A stretch of DNA of 64,000 bases from NCBI GenBank assembly GCA_050011895.1, contig JBEKIF010000009.1, forward strand, positions 1-64,000, read 5' to 3'. The notes under the pieces are model-generated. The model had not been told where the DNA came from. It did no database searches and saw nothing but the letters and a program-made list of their open reading frames with translations. Within the stretch, counting starts at the first letter, position 1. The number at the start of each line of letters is the position of its first letter. Origin of the DNA: DATBGO01 sp050011895 (lineage in GTDB: Bacteria; Actinomycetota; Actinomycetes; Streptosporangiales; Streptosporangiaceae). Positions 53,113-61,185 of the stretch are shown piece by piece. The position numbers and the translations under genes were made by a program.

Positions 53113-54267
53113 GTGACCGTACTCTGTCTGGTTGAGTTGGACGGCGACGGGCCGGCCGAGCCGTCGTTGCGGGCTCTTACCTTTGCCAGGAGGCTGGCTG
53201 GCCCGGCTGGCGTCACGGCGGTGGCGTTCGGCATGGGTGCGCCCGGCTCGCCTGGCCCGGCAGGCTCGCCCGGTCCGGCAGGCTCGCCCGGTCCGGCTGG
53301 CGGCCCGCTCGCTGCCGAGGTGTCCGCGTACGGCGCGGCCGATATCTACGCTGTCACGGCCGGTCGGCTGGCCGGTTATGCGCCGCAGGCCTGGGCACGT
53401 GCGCTCGCCGCTCTGATCGGCGAGACATCGGCAACCGCCGTGGTCGCCGCGGGCACCGACCGCGGCAGCGAGGTGCTGGCCCACTTGGGCGCGATCACCG
53501 GCCTGCCGATGGCAGCGAACTGCACATCCGCTAGCCGCGGTGCCGACGGTTCCTACCGGCTCGTCAGGCACCGGTGGGCGGGCAGCTTGCTGGAAGACGC
53601 CGTGCTGGAGACCGCACCGGCCCTGCTGACCGTGGCGGTGGACGCGGTTACGGCGGAGCCCGTGCGGGCGGCTGGGGGGTCGGTGTCGGCCGCGGAATCA
53701 CTGCCGGCCGGGGGATCGGTGTCGGCCGACGGGTCGATGTCGGCCGCGGGATCGCTGCCGGCTGGGGGGTCGGTGCCGGCCGGGGGATCGGTGCCCGCGC
53801 AGGTGCATGACTACCAGGCAGAGCTTGACGAGGCGGATCTGCTGGTCGTCGCGCGGGAATCGGCCGAGCGCAGTGCCGGAGTCTCGCTGGCCAGCGCCCG
53901 GGTGGTAGTCGGCGGCGGACGCGGGGTCGGCGGCCCGGAGGGATTCGGGCCGCTTGAAGAACTCGCCGGGCTGCTCGGCGGCGTCGTCGGCGTCTCGCGC
54001 GTCGTGACCAGCCAGGGCTGGCGGCCGCACAGGCAGCAGGTCGGCCAGACTGGCACCCGCATCTCGCCTGAGCTCTACCTCGCGTGCGGGATCAGCGGGG
54101 CGATCCAGCACATGGCCGGCTGCCTGAGCGCCAAGCACATCATCGCGGTCAACACCGACCCGGACGCGCCGATCATCTCGCATGCCGACTACGCGGTGAT
54201 CGGCGACCTGAATCAGGTCATCCCGGCGCTCGTCGCGGCGCTGCGGGCGCGGGCCGGCTCGTCCTAG
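53113..54267 (+). CDS. etfA: Electron transfer flavoprotein, alpha subunit, with two repeat insertions
   Basis: 384 residues against about 310-325 in most ETF-alpha. The C-terminal FAD domain is intact: VVTSQGWRPHRQQVGQTGT, LYLACGISGAIQHMAG, AKHIIAVNTDPDAPIISHAD. The N-terminal domain is interrupted after strand 3 by SPGPAG repeats (about 44-63). The domain linker carries a longer Gly/Ser/Ala/Val array (about 187-232). Both are coded by minisatellites at points where insertions should be tolerated. GTG 53113 has GAGGG in front. Partner of EtfB. Confidence 0.92.
   Translation: MTVLCLVELDGDGPAEPSLRALTFARRLAGPAGVTAVAFGMGAPGSPGPAGSPGPAGSPGPAGGPLAAEVSAYGAADIYAVTAGRLAGYAPQAWARALAALIGETSATAVVAAGTDRGSEVLAHLGAITGLPMAANCTSASRGADGSYRLVRHRWAGSLLEDAVLETAPALLTVAVDAVTAEPVRAAGGSVSAAESLPAGGSVSADGSMSAAGSLPAGGSVPAGGSVPAQVHDYQAELDEADLLVVARESAERSAGVSLASARVVVGGGRGVGGPEGFGPLEELAGLLGGVVGVSRVVTSQGWRPHRQQVGQTGTRISPELYLACGISGAIQHMAGCLSAKHIIAVNTDPDAPIISHADYAVIGDLNQVIPALVAALRARAGSS
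53247..53302 (+). repeat. 18-bp minisatellite in etfA domain I
   Basis: Three units of GGCTCGCCCGGTCCGGCA type encoding GSPGPA. Confidence 0.9.
53671..53802 (+). repeat. Minisatellite in the etfA interdomain linker
   Basis: Imperfect 18- to 24-bp units around GGGGGATCGGTGTCGGCC encoding GGSVSA/GGSVPA, with longer-range periodicity (SLPAGGSV twice). Confidence 0.88.
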
Positions 54268-54345
54268 CCGGGCCGGCTCGTCCTAGCCGGGCCGATCCGA
54301 TCCGACTGCTCGCGGGCTCCGCTGCGGCGCCCCTGGGCGCGTCAC

Positions 54346-54422
54346 CGCAGCGCCCCACCCGCAGCGCCCCACCCGCAGCGCCCCACCCGCAGCGCCCCAC
54401 CCGCAGCGCCCCACCCGCAGCG
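54346..54422. repeat. 14-bp minisatellite between etfA and tetR
   Basis: Five perfect copies of CGCAGCGCCCCACC plus a partial one. Just before it, at 54252-54289, a 19-bp piece containing the etfA stop codon (GGCCGGCTCGTCCTAGCCG) is duplicated. Confidence 0.95.
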
Positions 54423-54444
54423 CAGCTCGAGGTCGTTGTCGCGG

Positions 54445-55110
54445 CTACGCCGAGTCTGTGCCGGCCGCAACCATGGGTGCGGGCGCCAGGGTGCCAAGGA
54501 TATTGCGCGCTACGGCCTTGAACCGGTCGAGGTCGCCGTAGGGCCTAGCAACCAGCATGGCTCCTTCCAGGCTGCCGATGATCGTCCGCGCCGTATCTCG
54601 TGCCGTGCCCTCGAACCGCAGGGTGCCCGCCGCCCTGCCGTGCTCAAGAACCTCCTCCAGCCAGGTCTCGTTGGCGTCGAAGAAGCGGAGCACGGCCACT
54701 CGCATAGCCTCCGGGAGGGTCTGGTATTCGGCCGCCAGCATGCCGCACAGGCACATCCGCTGGTTGCGCAGCACATCGAGATAGAGGCTGGCGTAGGCAT
54801 CGAGCTTGGCGGCCGGCTGCGCGCCGGCGCAGTCCACGGCCGTCAGCGCAGCAGCGAAGCGTGCCGCATAACGGGTGATGAGTGCCTCGCCAAGCTCGGC
54901 CTTGCCGGCGAAGTGATAGTGCAGGGCCGCTTTGGTGATCTTCATCTCGGCCGCTACGTCGGCATAGCTGAAGCCGTTGAACCCGCGGGTCTGTACCAGC
55001 GCCTCGGCGACATCAAGGATCCGCGATGCAGTGCCCGAGTAGGCCGGACCCGTGTCGGACGGGCCCGCACGGGCGGCGCCCGTTTCGTCACGTTTGCCTG
55101 CGGTCACCAT
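54445..55110 (-). CDS. TetR-family transcriptional regulator
   Basis: 221 residues. Helix-turn-helix at about 25-75: ILDVAEALVQTRGFNGFSYA, MKITKAALHYHFAGKAELG. The C-terminal domain (MCLCGMLAAEYQTLPEAM) resembles the AcrR/NemR-like group with a CxCG motif, whose cysteines sense electrophiles in some members. ATG 55110 (or GTG 55107) follows AAAAGG. Three copies of a palindromic motif lie directly upstream, so autoregulation is likely. It converges with etfA. Confidence 0.9.
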   Translation of the reverse strand: MVTAGKRDETGAARAGPSDTGPAYSGTASRILDVAEALVQTRGFNGFSYADVAAEMKITKAALHYHFAGKAELGEALITRYAARFAAALTAVDCAGAQPAAKLDAYASLYLDVLRNQRMCLCGMLAAEYQTLPEAMRVAVLRFFDANETWLEEVLEHGRAAGTLRFEGTARDTARTIIGSLEGAMLVARPYGDLDRFKAVARNILGTLAPAPMVAAGTDSA

Positions 55111-55146
55111 GAGCCTTTTGCCTTCCCGGCACCGCCATTTGACGAC

Positions 55147-55214
55147 TGACCTACTGATAGGTAAGTTGATGGCTGACCTACTGGCGGGTAGCACGCTGAC
55201 CTACTGGTAAGTAA
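55147..55214. promoter_or_regulatory. Three TetR-type operator copies
   Basis: TGACCTACTGATAGGTAA (55147-55164), TGACCTACTGGCGGGTAG (55174-55191) and TGACCTACTGGTAAGTAA (55197-55214). The first contains the perfect inverted repeat ACCTA-CTGA-TAGGT. All lie 37-104 bp upstream of the tetR start. Candidate autoregulatory operators. Confidence 0.7.
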
Positions 55215-55384
55215 ATATACGCCTGATGGAGGATGATAGCGAGTTCCGGGTCTGACACCGCGGCCCCCCGGATGCGAGTGACCCGCTCGGCGGGTTTGGT
55301 GTCCCGGCGGCTGGGCCGCCAGAGGGCCCTCCCAGTCAGAGCGTAGGAACTTCAGTGCATAGCCCCGTACCGGTGCGGCCTGAC

Positions 55385-55417
55385 GGCCCCGCCGACGACC
55401 CCCCCGTCGGCGGGGCC
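55385..55417. terminator. Perfect 13-bp GC hairpin in the tetR/DUF2332 gap
   Basis: GGCCCCGCCGACG pairs completely with CGTCGGCGGGGCC across a 7-base loop. It lies in the 487-base non-coding gap 55111-55597, 180 bp upstream of the DUF2332 gene, so it is not at a gene end I recognise. It could end a leader RNA or an unannotated small RNA. Nothing else is recognised in the gap apart from the TetR sites. Confidence 0.5.
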
Positions 55418-55597
55418 CCTCCGCGTTCGGGGCGCGGCCAGGCCACCAAACGAAGGAACCGGCTGACCGCGCACTGCAGGGCTCCGTACCCCGATGGCCG
55501 TGGCTGCTTTCATGATCGCGGTCTTCCGCGGGTGCTCGCGCCCCCCATCAACCATGATCATCGAAAACGCGCGGGTGAACCCTGCGATAGTTATGGC

Positions 55598-56683
55598 GTG
55601 GACAGCCAGGGCCACGATGAGACGCCGGCCTCGCAGACCGCCCGGCGGCTGCGCAGGCAGGCGGTGGCCTGCGCCCACCTGGGCAGCCCGCTATACGCAG
55701 AACTGCTTGATCATGCGGCGGACGACCTGCTGTCCGGTGGCCCGACCGCCGAGGTGCTCGCCGGTAACCTTGCCGATCCGTGGCGGAGTGCGCTGGCCCT
55801 GCGGATGCTGGGCGGCGTTCATGCGCTTGTCCTGACCGGGCGGGCGCCCGACCTGGCGGTCTTCTATCCGTCGGCCGGCGGCACGGCTGCGCCAGGACCG
55901 GGCGGCGGCGATGCCTGGGCGGCGCTGCGGCGGCTACTGGCCGAGCAGCCTGACGCCATCCGCTCGTGGCTCGGCCGGCCTCCGCAGACCAACGAGGTGG
56001 GCCGCGCGGCCGCGCTGCTTGGCGGCCTCCGCCAGGTCGTCGCCGAGGCTCGGCTGCCGGTCCGGCTGGTGGAGATCGGCGCCAGCGCCGGGCTGAACTT
56101 GCGAGCTGACCGGTTCTGCGTGCCAGGGGACGCTGGCAGCTACGGTGATCCATCGTCGCCGGTGGTGCTGACAAGCGGATGGCGCGGGCAGCCGCCGCCA
56201 GACGCGCCCGTCGAGGTGATCGAGCGGACGGGCGGGGACCGCGCGCCGATCGACCCGGCCACGCCGCACGGGAGGCTCACGTTGGCTGCCTACGTCTGGC
56301 CGGATCAGCCCGACCGGATGGCCCGGCTCCGCGGTGCGTTCGCTGTCGCCGCTGCGATCCCGGCCGACCTGCGGCGGGAGGCGGCATCAGACACAGTGCA
56401 CCGCACCGTCCTGGCCGAAGGCAGCTGGACCGTGCTGTGGCACTCGATCGTGCGCCAGTACCTCGACGACGCACAGCGGACGGCTGTCGCGGACCGGATC
56501 GCCATGCTGGGCGCTGATGCCACGCCCGCTGCGCGTTTCGCCTATCTCTTCCTCGAACCGCACCGTCCCACCGCTGAGAGCGAGTGCCTGGTGTCACTGA
56601 CGACCTGGCCGGGCGGTGATCAGCGCATCATCGGCACCGCGCCGCCGCACGGGCTGCCAACCACCTGGAAGCAGCAGGAGTGA
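55598..56683 (+). CDS. DUF2332 family protein
   Basis: 361 residues. Recognised from LGSPLYAELLDHAADDL, QTNEVGRAAALLGGL, LVEIGASAGLNLRADRF and VLWHSIVRQYLDD. The GASAGLNL motif resembles a SAM-binding loop, so a methyltransferase-like function is possible, but none is established. I choose GTG 55598 (MDSQGHDE); the frame runs further left through non-coding DNA. It stands alone and converges with the MTHFR-like gene. Confidence 0.88.
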   Translation: MDSQGHDETPASQTARRLRRQAVACAHLGSPLYAELLDHAADDLLSGGPTAEVLAGNLADPWRSALALRMLGGVHALVLTGRAPDLAVFYPSAGGTAAPGPGGGDAWAALRRLLAEQPDAIRSWLGRPPQTNEVGRAAALLGGLRQVVAEARLPVRLVEIGASAGLNLRADRFCVPGDAGSYGDPSSPVVLTSGWRGQPPPDAPVEVIERTGGDRAPIDPATPHGRLTLAAYVWPDQPDRMARLRGAFAVAAAIPADLRREAASDTVHRTVLAEGSWTVLWHSIVRQYLDDAQRTAVADRIAMLGADATPAARFAYLFLEPHRPTAESECLVSLTTWPGGDQRIIGTAPPHGLPTTWKQQE

Positions 56684-56790
56684 GCAGGCGCGCTGGCGCC
56701 TCGCACTGCCGCCACCAAGCCGTACCGCTGAGCCAGTTAACCGGCGGCAGACCGGCGGCAAGCGCCGCCGTAGCTGACGGGCCGCGGTGA

Positions 56791-57705
56791 TCAGGCTGGC
56801 CGCTGGCCCGGGGCGGGCGAGAACGGCTCAGCCGGCCCGGCCGTGGGCCCGCCGTTGGTCTGCCCGGTCAGGCCGTCCAGCAGCCAGCGCCGCCACTGCT
56901 CGGTCTGGCGGACCTGGTTAAAGGTGAAGACGTGCAGCCCTTCGACGGCTGACGCGGGAGAGACCAGGGCGGCCGCGGTGCGCTCCAGCAGCCGCTCCGG
57001 GCTGTAGCCGCCGGGCCCGCCCAACCGCAGGAACCAATCCTTGTGCCCGGTGAGGAACCTGGCTGACTCGCTGACCCCTGCTTTGGCCGCCATCCTTAGC
57101 AGCATGGCCCGGTCCACCGGGCCCGCGAGCCCGACGAACAACGGCAGTTTCACACCGCGGGCCCGCACCCGTGAGATCCACTTGCGCAGCGCGGCCGGGT
57201 CGAAGCAGAGGTTGCTGACGAGGTAGGTCGCGTAGCGTCGCTTGTCCCACATCGCTTGAATAGTGATGTCGTCCTCGATCCTCGGATGGCTCTCCGGGTA
57301 CCCGGTCACCCCGACCCGAGAGAACGGGCGGCCCATCGCGGTGAGCTGGTCGAGCAGGGACAGCGCGCTGTCGAACCGCCCGACGGGCGTGTCCGCATCA
57401 CCCGCCGGGACGAACACGTCATCAACTCCGCATGCCGTCAGCCTGGCGCTGATGTCCGCGAGATGCGCATCGTCCCTGACCAGCCGGGCGGATAGGTGAG
57501 GCACCACGTGATAGCCGTGCGCGGCCAGCCGCTCGGTGAGATCCAGGGTGGCGTCCAGCCCCTTAGCCGGCGAGGCTGTCACCGTCACCGTGATGCCAAG
57601 CGGCACCCATTCGAGCACAATGTCCTCGATGCTCGCGGCGGGCAGCACCTCATACCTTGGCTGCCGCAGGAGCGGCACGGCCCGCGCCAGCCGGCCGCGG
57701 ATCAC
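56791..57705 (-). CDS. Methylenetetrahydrofolate reductase-like protein
   Basis: 304 residues, TIM-barrel MTHFR family, clearly diverged. The N-terminal YEVLPAASIEDIV stands in place of the classical FEFFPPK, keeping the active-site glutamate; GVDDVFVPAGDADTP corresponds to the FAD-binding RGD segment, and VGVTGYPESHP and FVGLAGPVDRAMLL are family blocks. In this operon it would oxidise methyl-THF formed by demethylation to methylene-THF, the reverse of the biosynthetic direction; inference. ATG 57705 overlaps the DUF1638 stop by four bases. The last 25 residues are Gly/Pro-rich. Confidence 0.85.
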   Translation of the reverse strand: MIRGRLARAVPLLRQPRYEVLPAASIEDIVLEWVPLGITVTVTASPAKGLDATLDLTERLAAHGYHVVPHLSARLVRDDAHLADISARLTACGVDDVFVPAGDADTPVGRFDSALSLLDQLTAMGRPFSRVGVTGYPESHPRIEDDITIQAMWDKRRYATYLVSNLCFDPAALRKWISRVRARGVKLPLFVGLAGPVDRAMLLRMAAKAGVSESARFLTGHKDWFLRLGGPGGYSPERLLERTAAALVSPASAVEGLHVFTFNQVRQTEQWRRWLLDGLTGQTNGGPTAGPAEPFSPAPGQRPA

Positions 57706-58442
57706 TGCGTGCCGCCAACATCTTCGCCCACGAGGAGCTCGAGCTCACGCTCCAGTCCGGTGGTGCCGACATCGATCACTTTCAGCGGCAGGCCGAACAT
57801 GGCGCCGATGGCGGCCGCCTCCGCCGCAAGCGCCGGGTCACGGGACTGCGCCAGCCAGACCACCCGCCGGTAGTGGCCGAAATAGTCGGGCCACAGCCCT
57901 GGGTGCCGGTCCAGGCCCAGCTCGGCGAGCACGCTGCGGCGGAAGCTGCGCACCAGGAAGTCGGTCAGCAGGTAGGTCCCGGGCTCGGCCGTCAGCATCG
58001 CCCGCAGCCGGTCGGGGCCGGCCAGCACGTCATAGCAGTGCAGCCCGGGCAGGCGGCGCAGGCCGATCCGCTGGCACAGCTCATCAAGCGCCCCGTAGCT
58101 CCCGCAGTCCGCGTAGCCGAGCGCCACCCGCAGGCCGCGGGCCTGCAGCTCGAGAGCCAGCCGCTCGGCGGCCGGGGCGATCCTGTCGGGATGGTTGTGC
58201 AGCAGCGACGGCAGGCAGTGCAGCTCAATCGGCCAGCCACGGCGCGCGGCTATCTCACGGATGTGGCCGCCAAGTGCCCCGCAGGCGATCACCGCCGCGC
58301 CGGGCCCGGCCGTGCCTGGCTGCCGCCGGGCCGTGTCTGGCTGCCGCCCGGCCGCAGCTGGCGCCCGCCGAGCGTCAGGCCGGGAATGGCAGTTGCTCGA
58401 CGAACCGGTCGTTGAAGTCAGGGCGGTCGGAGAGCTCGACAT
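57702..58442 (-). CDS. DUF1638 domain protein of the corrinoid methyltransferase operon
   Basis: Up to 246 residues. The conserved part begins at AVIACGALGGHIREI and contains LHCLPSLLHNHPDRI, LGYADCGSYGALDELC, GLHCYDVLAG, TYLLTDFLVRSF and DYFGHYRRVVWLAQS. The His/Cys/Asp positions could bind metal or cobalamin. DUF1638 is known next to methylamine/MttB-type systems in methanogens and other bacteria; its role is not established. The start is uncertain: ATG 58442 would overlap the activator gene by 68 bases and add 50 low-complexity residues from a 21-bp repeat, whereas GTG 58292 begins directly at the conserved domain. Confidence 0.8.
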   Translation of the reverse strand: MSSSPTALTSTTGSSSNCHSRPDARRAPAAAGRQPDTARRQPGTAGPGAAVIACGALGGHIREIAARRGWPIELHCLPSLLHNHPDRIAPAAERLALELQARGLRVALGYADCGSYGALDELCQRIGLRRLPGLHCYDVLAGPDRLRAMLTAEPGTYLLTDFLVRSFRRSVLAELGLDRHPGLWPDYFGHYRRVVWLAQSRDPALAAEAAAIGAMFGLPLKVIDVGTTGLERELELLVGEDVGGTQ

Positions 58443-60291
58443 ACCTCACCTCCTCGAGCAGGGCTAGCGCGCCGGCCCGTTCCCGCAGCGACAGAAGGGC
58501 CATCTTCGCCCCCTCGCCAGCGACGTTGCCCGCGCTGACCACCCGGAGCACCGGGAGGTCAGGCACCAGCCCGAGCCTGATCGCGTTGGCCGGTGACAGG
58601 TAGCTACCAAACGATCCGGCCAGCAGCACCTGCCGGATATCGGACGGCCGCAGGCCGGCCTCCTCAAGCAGGATGTTCCAGCCGGTCGCGATCGCCGCCT
58701 TCGCGAATTGGAGCTCGCGGACGTCCCGCTGGGACAGGTAGATGGAATGCTCGACGTCGCCAGCCTCGCCGAGCCAGTGCAGGACGAAAACGCGTTCTTG
58801 GCCCAGCCGGGTCAGCCTGGGGGCCAGGCCGGGGGCGATCGTGGCCGCCTGCTCCTCGCTGACCAGCCGTCCCGACGGGTCGAGCAGGCCCAGGCCGACC
58901 AGCCCAGCGACCGCGTCGACGAGGCCTGACCCGCACAGCCCGGCCGGCGCCGCGTCGCCGATCACCTTGAGGCCGAGGCCATCGGCGGTCATCGTGACCA
59001 CCTCGATCGCGCCGTCGGCGGCCCGCATCCCGCACCGGATCGCCGCGCCCTCGAAGGCGGGCCCGGCAGGGGCGGCCGTGGCCAGCAGCCAGGCGGAGTT
59101 GCCCAGCACGATCTCGCAGTTGGTGCCGATGTCGATGAACAGCCTGGTCCGGGAGTCCCGGTCCATTCCCGAGGCCAGCAGCCCGGCAGTGATGTCACCG
59201 CCGACGTAGGCGCCGAACGAGGGAAACACCACTGCCCTGGCCCGCGGATGCACGGCGAGCCCGAAGTCTGCCGCGAGTATCTCGGGGAAATGCCTGGTCG
59301 ACATGATGAACGGGGCCACGCCCAGCGGCTCGGGGTCGATGCCGAGCGCGATGTGGGTCATCGTCGCGTTGCCGGCGACCGCGACTTCAAGGACGTCGGC
59401 AGGATCCACCACGGCTTGCGCGCAGATGTCCGAGGTCAGCTCGCGCAGCGTATCGTGGGCTAGCCCGGTCAGCCGGTCCATCGCCGCCGGGTCCATCATG
59501 ATCGAGCTGATCCGGGTTATCACGTCCGCGCCGAACGGCTGCTGTTTGCTCAGCATCGAGGCCACCGCGAGCGGCGTGCCGGTGCTCAGATCGAGCAGCG
59601 TGGCGACCACCGTGGTGGTGCCCAGATCGAAGGCAATGCCATACAGCCTGCTGGTTGTGTCGCCGGCCTGGACGGCGATCAGCACCTCGTCGACAACGAC
59701 CGCGGTGACCTTATAGTCCGCCGCGCGCAGAACCCGGCCGACGGACCTCAGCACTGCCAGGTCGACCCGGAGCTCAAGGTCGTCCAGGCCGGCCAGGACG
59801 CGCTCGATGTCGGTCTGCTGATCGGCTAGCGAAGGCTCGTCGAGCTCCAGGTAGCGTTTCTGGGCCGCCGGGCGGAGGATCACCTGCCTGCCGACCCCGA
59901 CAGTTGCGGCCTTAGGCCTGGTGACCAGCGGCGGCACCTCGACCCGCAGGTCGGCTTGGGTCTGCACGCGGCAAGCCAGCCGCCAGCCCGCGCGCAGCTC
60001 GTCCGGCGAGAACGCCCTGGCATCGAGCGGCGAGGCAGGCGCACTGCCGTCAAGGACCTTCACCCGGCACTTCTTGCAGGTCCCGTGGCCGCCGCAGGTC
60101 GAGTCGATGGCAATGCCATTCCAGCTGGCCGCGTCGAAAAGCGTGACGCCGGGCGGGACCCTGACACTGGTTCCCGCTGGCTCAAAATGGAGGTCAACCC
60201 GCAGCGGCGGGATAATGGCCGCCCCGTTCGCAGCGGGCCCGGCGTCCGGCGGCAGACCGGGCGCCTGCTCCGTTCCCGGCCTGCTTGTCAC
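58375..60291 (-). CDS. RACo-type ATP-dependent reductive activator of corrinoid protein (ASKHA ATPase with 2Fe-2S)
   Basis: 638 residues. An N-terminal plant-type ferredoxin domain binds a [2Fe-2S] cluster through C66, C72, C75 and C107 (STCGGHGTCKKC, WRLACRVQ). After a linker and middle domain (about 130-225) comes the DUF4445/ASKHA actin-like ATPase: GIAFDLGTTTVVATLLDL, AVAGNATMTHIALG, RLFIDIGTNCEIVLG, AGLCGSGLVDAVAGL, LLAGSFGSYLSPANAI. Such enzymes re-reduce Co(II) cobalamin formed by accidental oxidation of the corrinoid protein. GTG 60291 overlaps the preceding stop by four bases. Confidence 0.92.
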   Translation of the reverse strand: MTSRPGTEQAPGLPPDAGPAANGAAIIPPLRVDLHFEPAGTSVRVPPGVTLFDAASWNGIAIDSTCGGHGTCKKCRVKVLDGSAPASPLDARAFSPDELRAGWRLACRVQTQADLRVEVPPLVTRPKAATVGVGRQVILRPAAQKRYLELDEPSLADQQTDIERVLAGLDDLELRVDLAVLRSVGRVLRAADYKVTAVVVDEVLIAVQAGDTTSRLYGIAFDLGTTTVVATLLDLSTGTPLAVASMLSKQQPFGADVITRISSIMMDPAAMDRLTGLAHDTLRELTSDICAQAVVDPADVLEVAVAGNATMTHIALGIDPEPLGVAPFIMSTRHFPEILAADFGLAVHPRARAVVFPSFGAYVGGDITAGLLASGMDRDSRTRLFIDIGTNCEIVLGNSAWLLATAAPAGPAFEGAAIRCGMRAADGAIEVVTMTADGLGLKVIGDAAPAGLCGSGLVDAVAGLVGLGLLDPSGRLVSEEQAATIAPGLAPRLTRLGQERVFVLHWLGEAGDVEHSIYLSQRDVRELQFAKAAIATGWNILLEEAGLRPSDIRQVLLAGSFGSYLSPANAIRLGLVPDLPVLRVVSAGNVAGEGAKMALLSLRERAGALALLEEVRYVELSDRPDFNDRFVEQLPFPA

Positions 60292-61166
60292 GTCGTCGCC
60301 GCGGCCTGCTGTGCCTGCTGAACCTGGGCTCGGTGCGCAGCGATCCACGCCGCGCCCCATGCGTCCCGGTCGAGCAGCAGGTCAGCGGCCTTGACGGAGC
60401 GGACCAGCTGCGGCGAGCGAGCGTCCATGATCGCGCTGGTCAGCCCGCTGGCGATGGCGATCGGCAGGAACGCCGCGCAGATCGACGCGCGATCGGGCAT
60501 CCCGAAGGACACATTGGACGCCCCCAGCGTCATGTTCACGCCGAACTCGTCGCGCAACAGCATGATCGTCTCGAGCGTGCGCAGGACCAGCGAGGTGTCG
60601 GCGCCGATCGGCATAGCCAGCGGGTCGATCACGATATCCTCGATCGGGATCCCGTATCCGCCGGTGGCCACGTCGATGATCTTGCGGGCAAGCTCGAGGC
60701 GGCGGCGCGGATCCTCGGGGATCTCCTCCTCGTCATTGGGCAACGCAATGATCGCCGCGCCGTGCCGCTTGACCAGGGGGAGAATCGCATCCAGCCGCTC
60801 GTCCTCCGCTGTCACCGAATTGACCAGGGCCTTTCCCTGGTAGACGGCCAGGCCGGCTGCCAGCACCTCGATGATGGAGGAGTCCAGGCACAGCGGCAGG
60901 TCGGTCAGGCTCTGCACGAGTTGCACGGCCTGCACCATCAGCTCGGGCTCGTCGGCCAGCGGCGCGCCCATGTTGATATCCAAGACCATGGCGCCGCCGG
61001 CCACCTGGTCGGCCACGTCGATCTCGACCCGGGACAGGTCGCCCCGCCGTAGCTGCTCCTGGAAGATCTTGCGGCCAGTCGGATTGATCCGCTCGCCGAT
61101 AATGCAGAACGGATGCCCGGGGCCGATGGTCAGCTCACGAGAGTGTGACCGGAGGATGGTGTCCAT
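60288..61166 (-). CDS. Pterin-binding methyltransferase (methylcorrinoid:tetrahydrofolate, MtgA-like)
   Basis: 292 residues, DHPS-like TIM barrel. FCIIGERINPTGRKIFQEQL, GAMVLDINMGAPLADEPELM, LPLCLDSSIIEVLAAGL, LVNSVTAEDERLDAIL, and LGASNVSFGMPDR are the pterin-binding family blocks, as in MetH folate domains, AcsE and MtgA. It should move the methyl group from methylcob(III)alamin on the neighbouring corrinoid protein to tetrahydrofolate. ATG 61166 is chosen because it precedes the first conserved strand and lies 19 bases after the corrinoid gene stop. The Gln/Ala-rich end is not conserved. Confidence 0.92.
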   Translation of the reverse strand: MDTILRSHSRELTIGPGHPFCIIGERINPTGRKIFQEQLRRGDLSRVEIDVADQVAGGAMVLDINMGAPLADEPELMVQAVQLVQSLTDLPLCLDSSIIEVLAAGLAVYQGKALVNSVTAEDERLDAILPLVKRHGAAIIALPNDEEEIPEDPRRRLELARKIIDVATGGYGIPIEDIVIDPLAMPIGADTSLVLRTLETIMLLRDEFGVNMTLGASNVSFGMPDRASICAAFLPIAIASGLTSAIMDARSPQLVRSVKAADLLLDRDAWGAAWIAAHRAQVQQAQQAAATT

Positions 61167-61185
61167 TTCGCCGTCCGCAGCTCGC

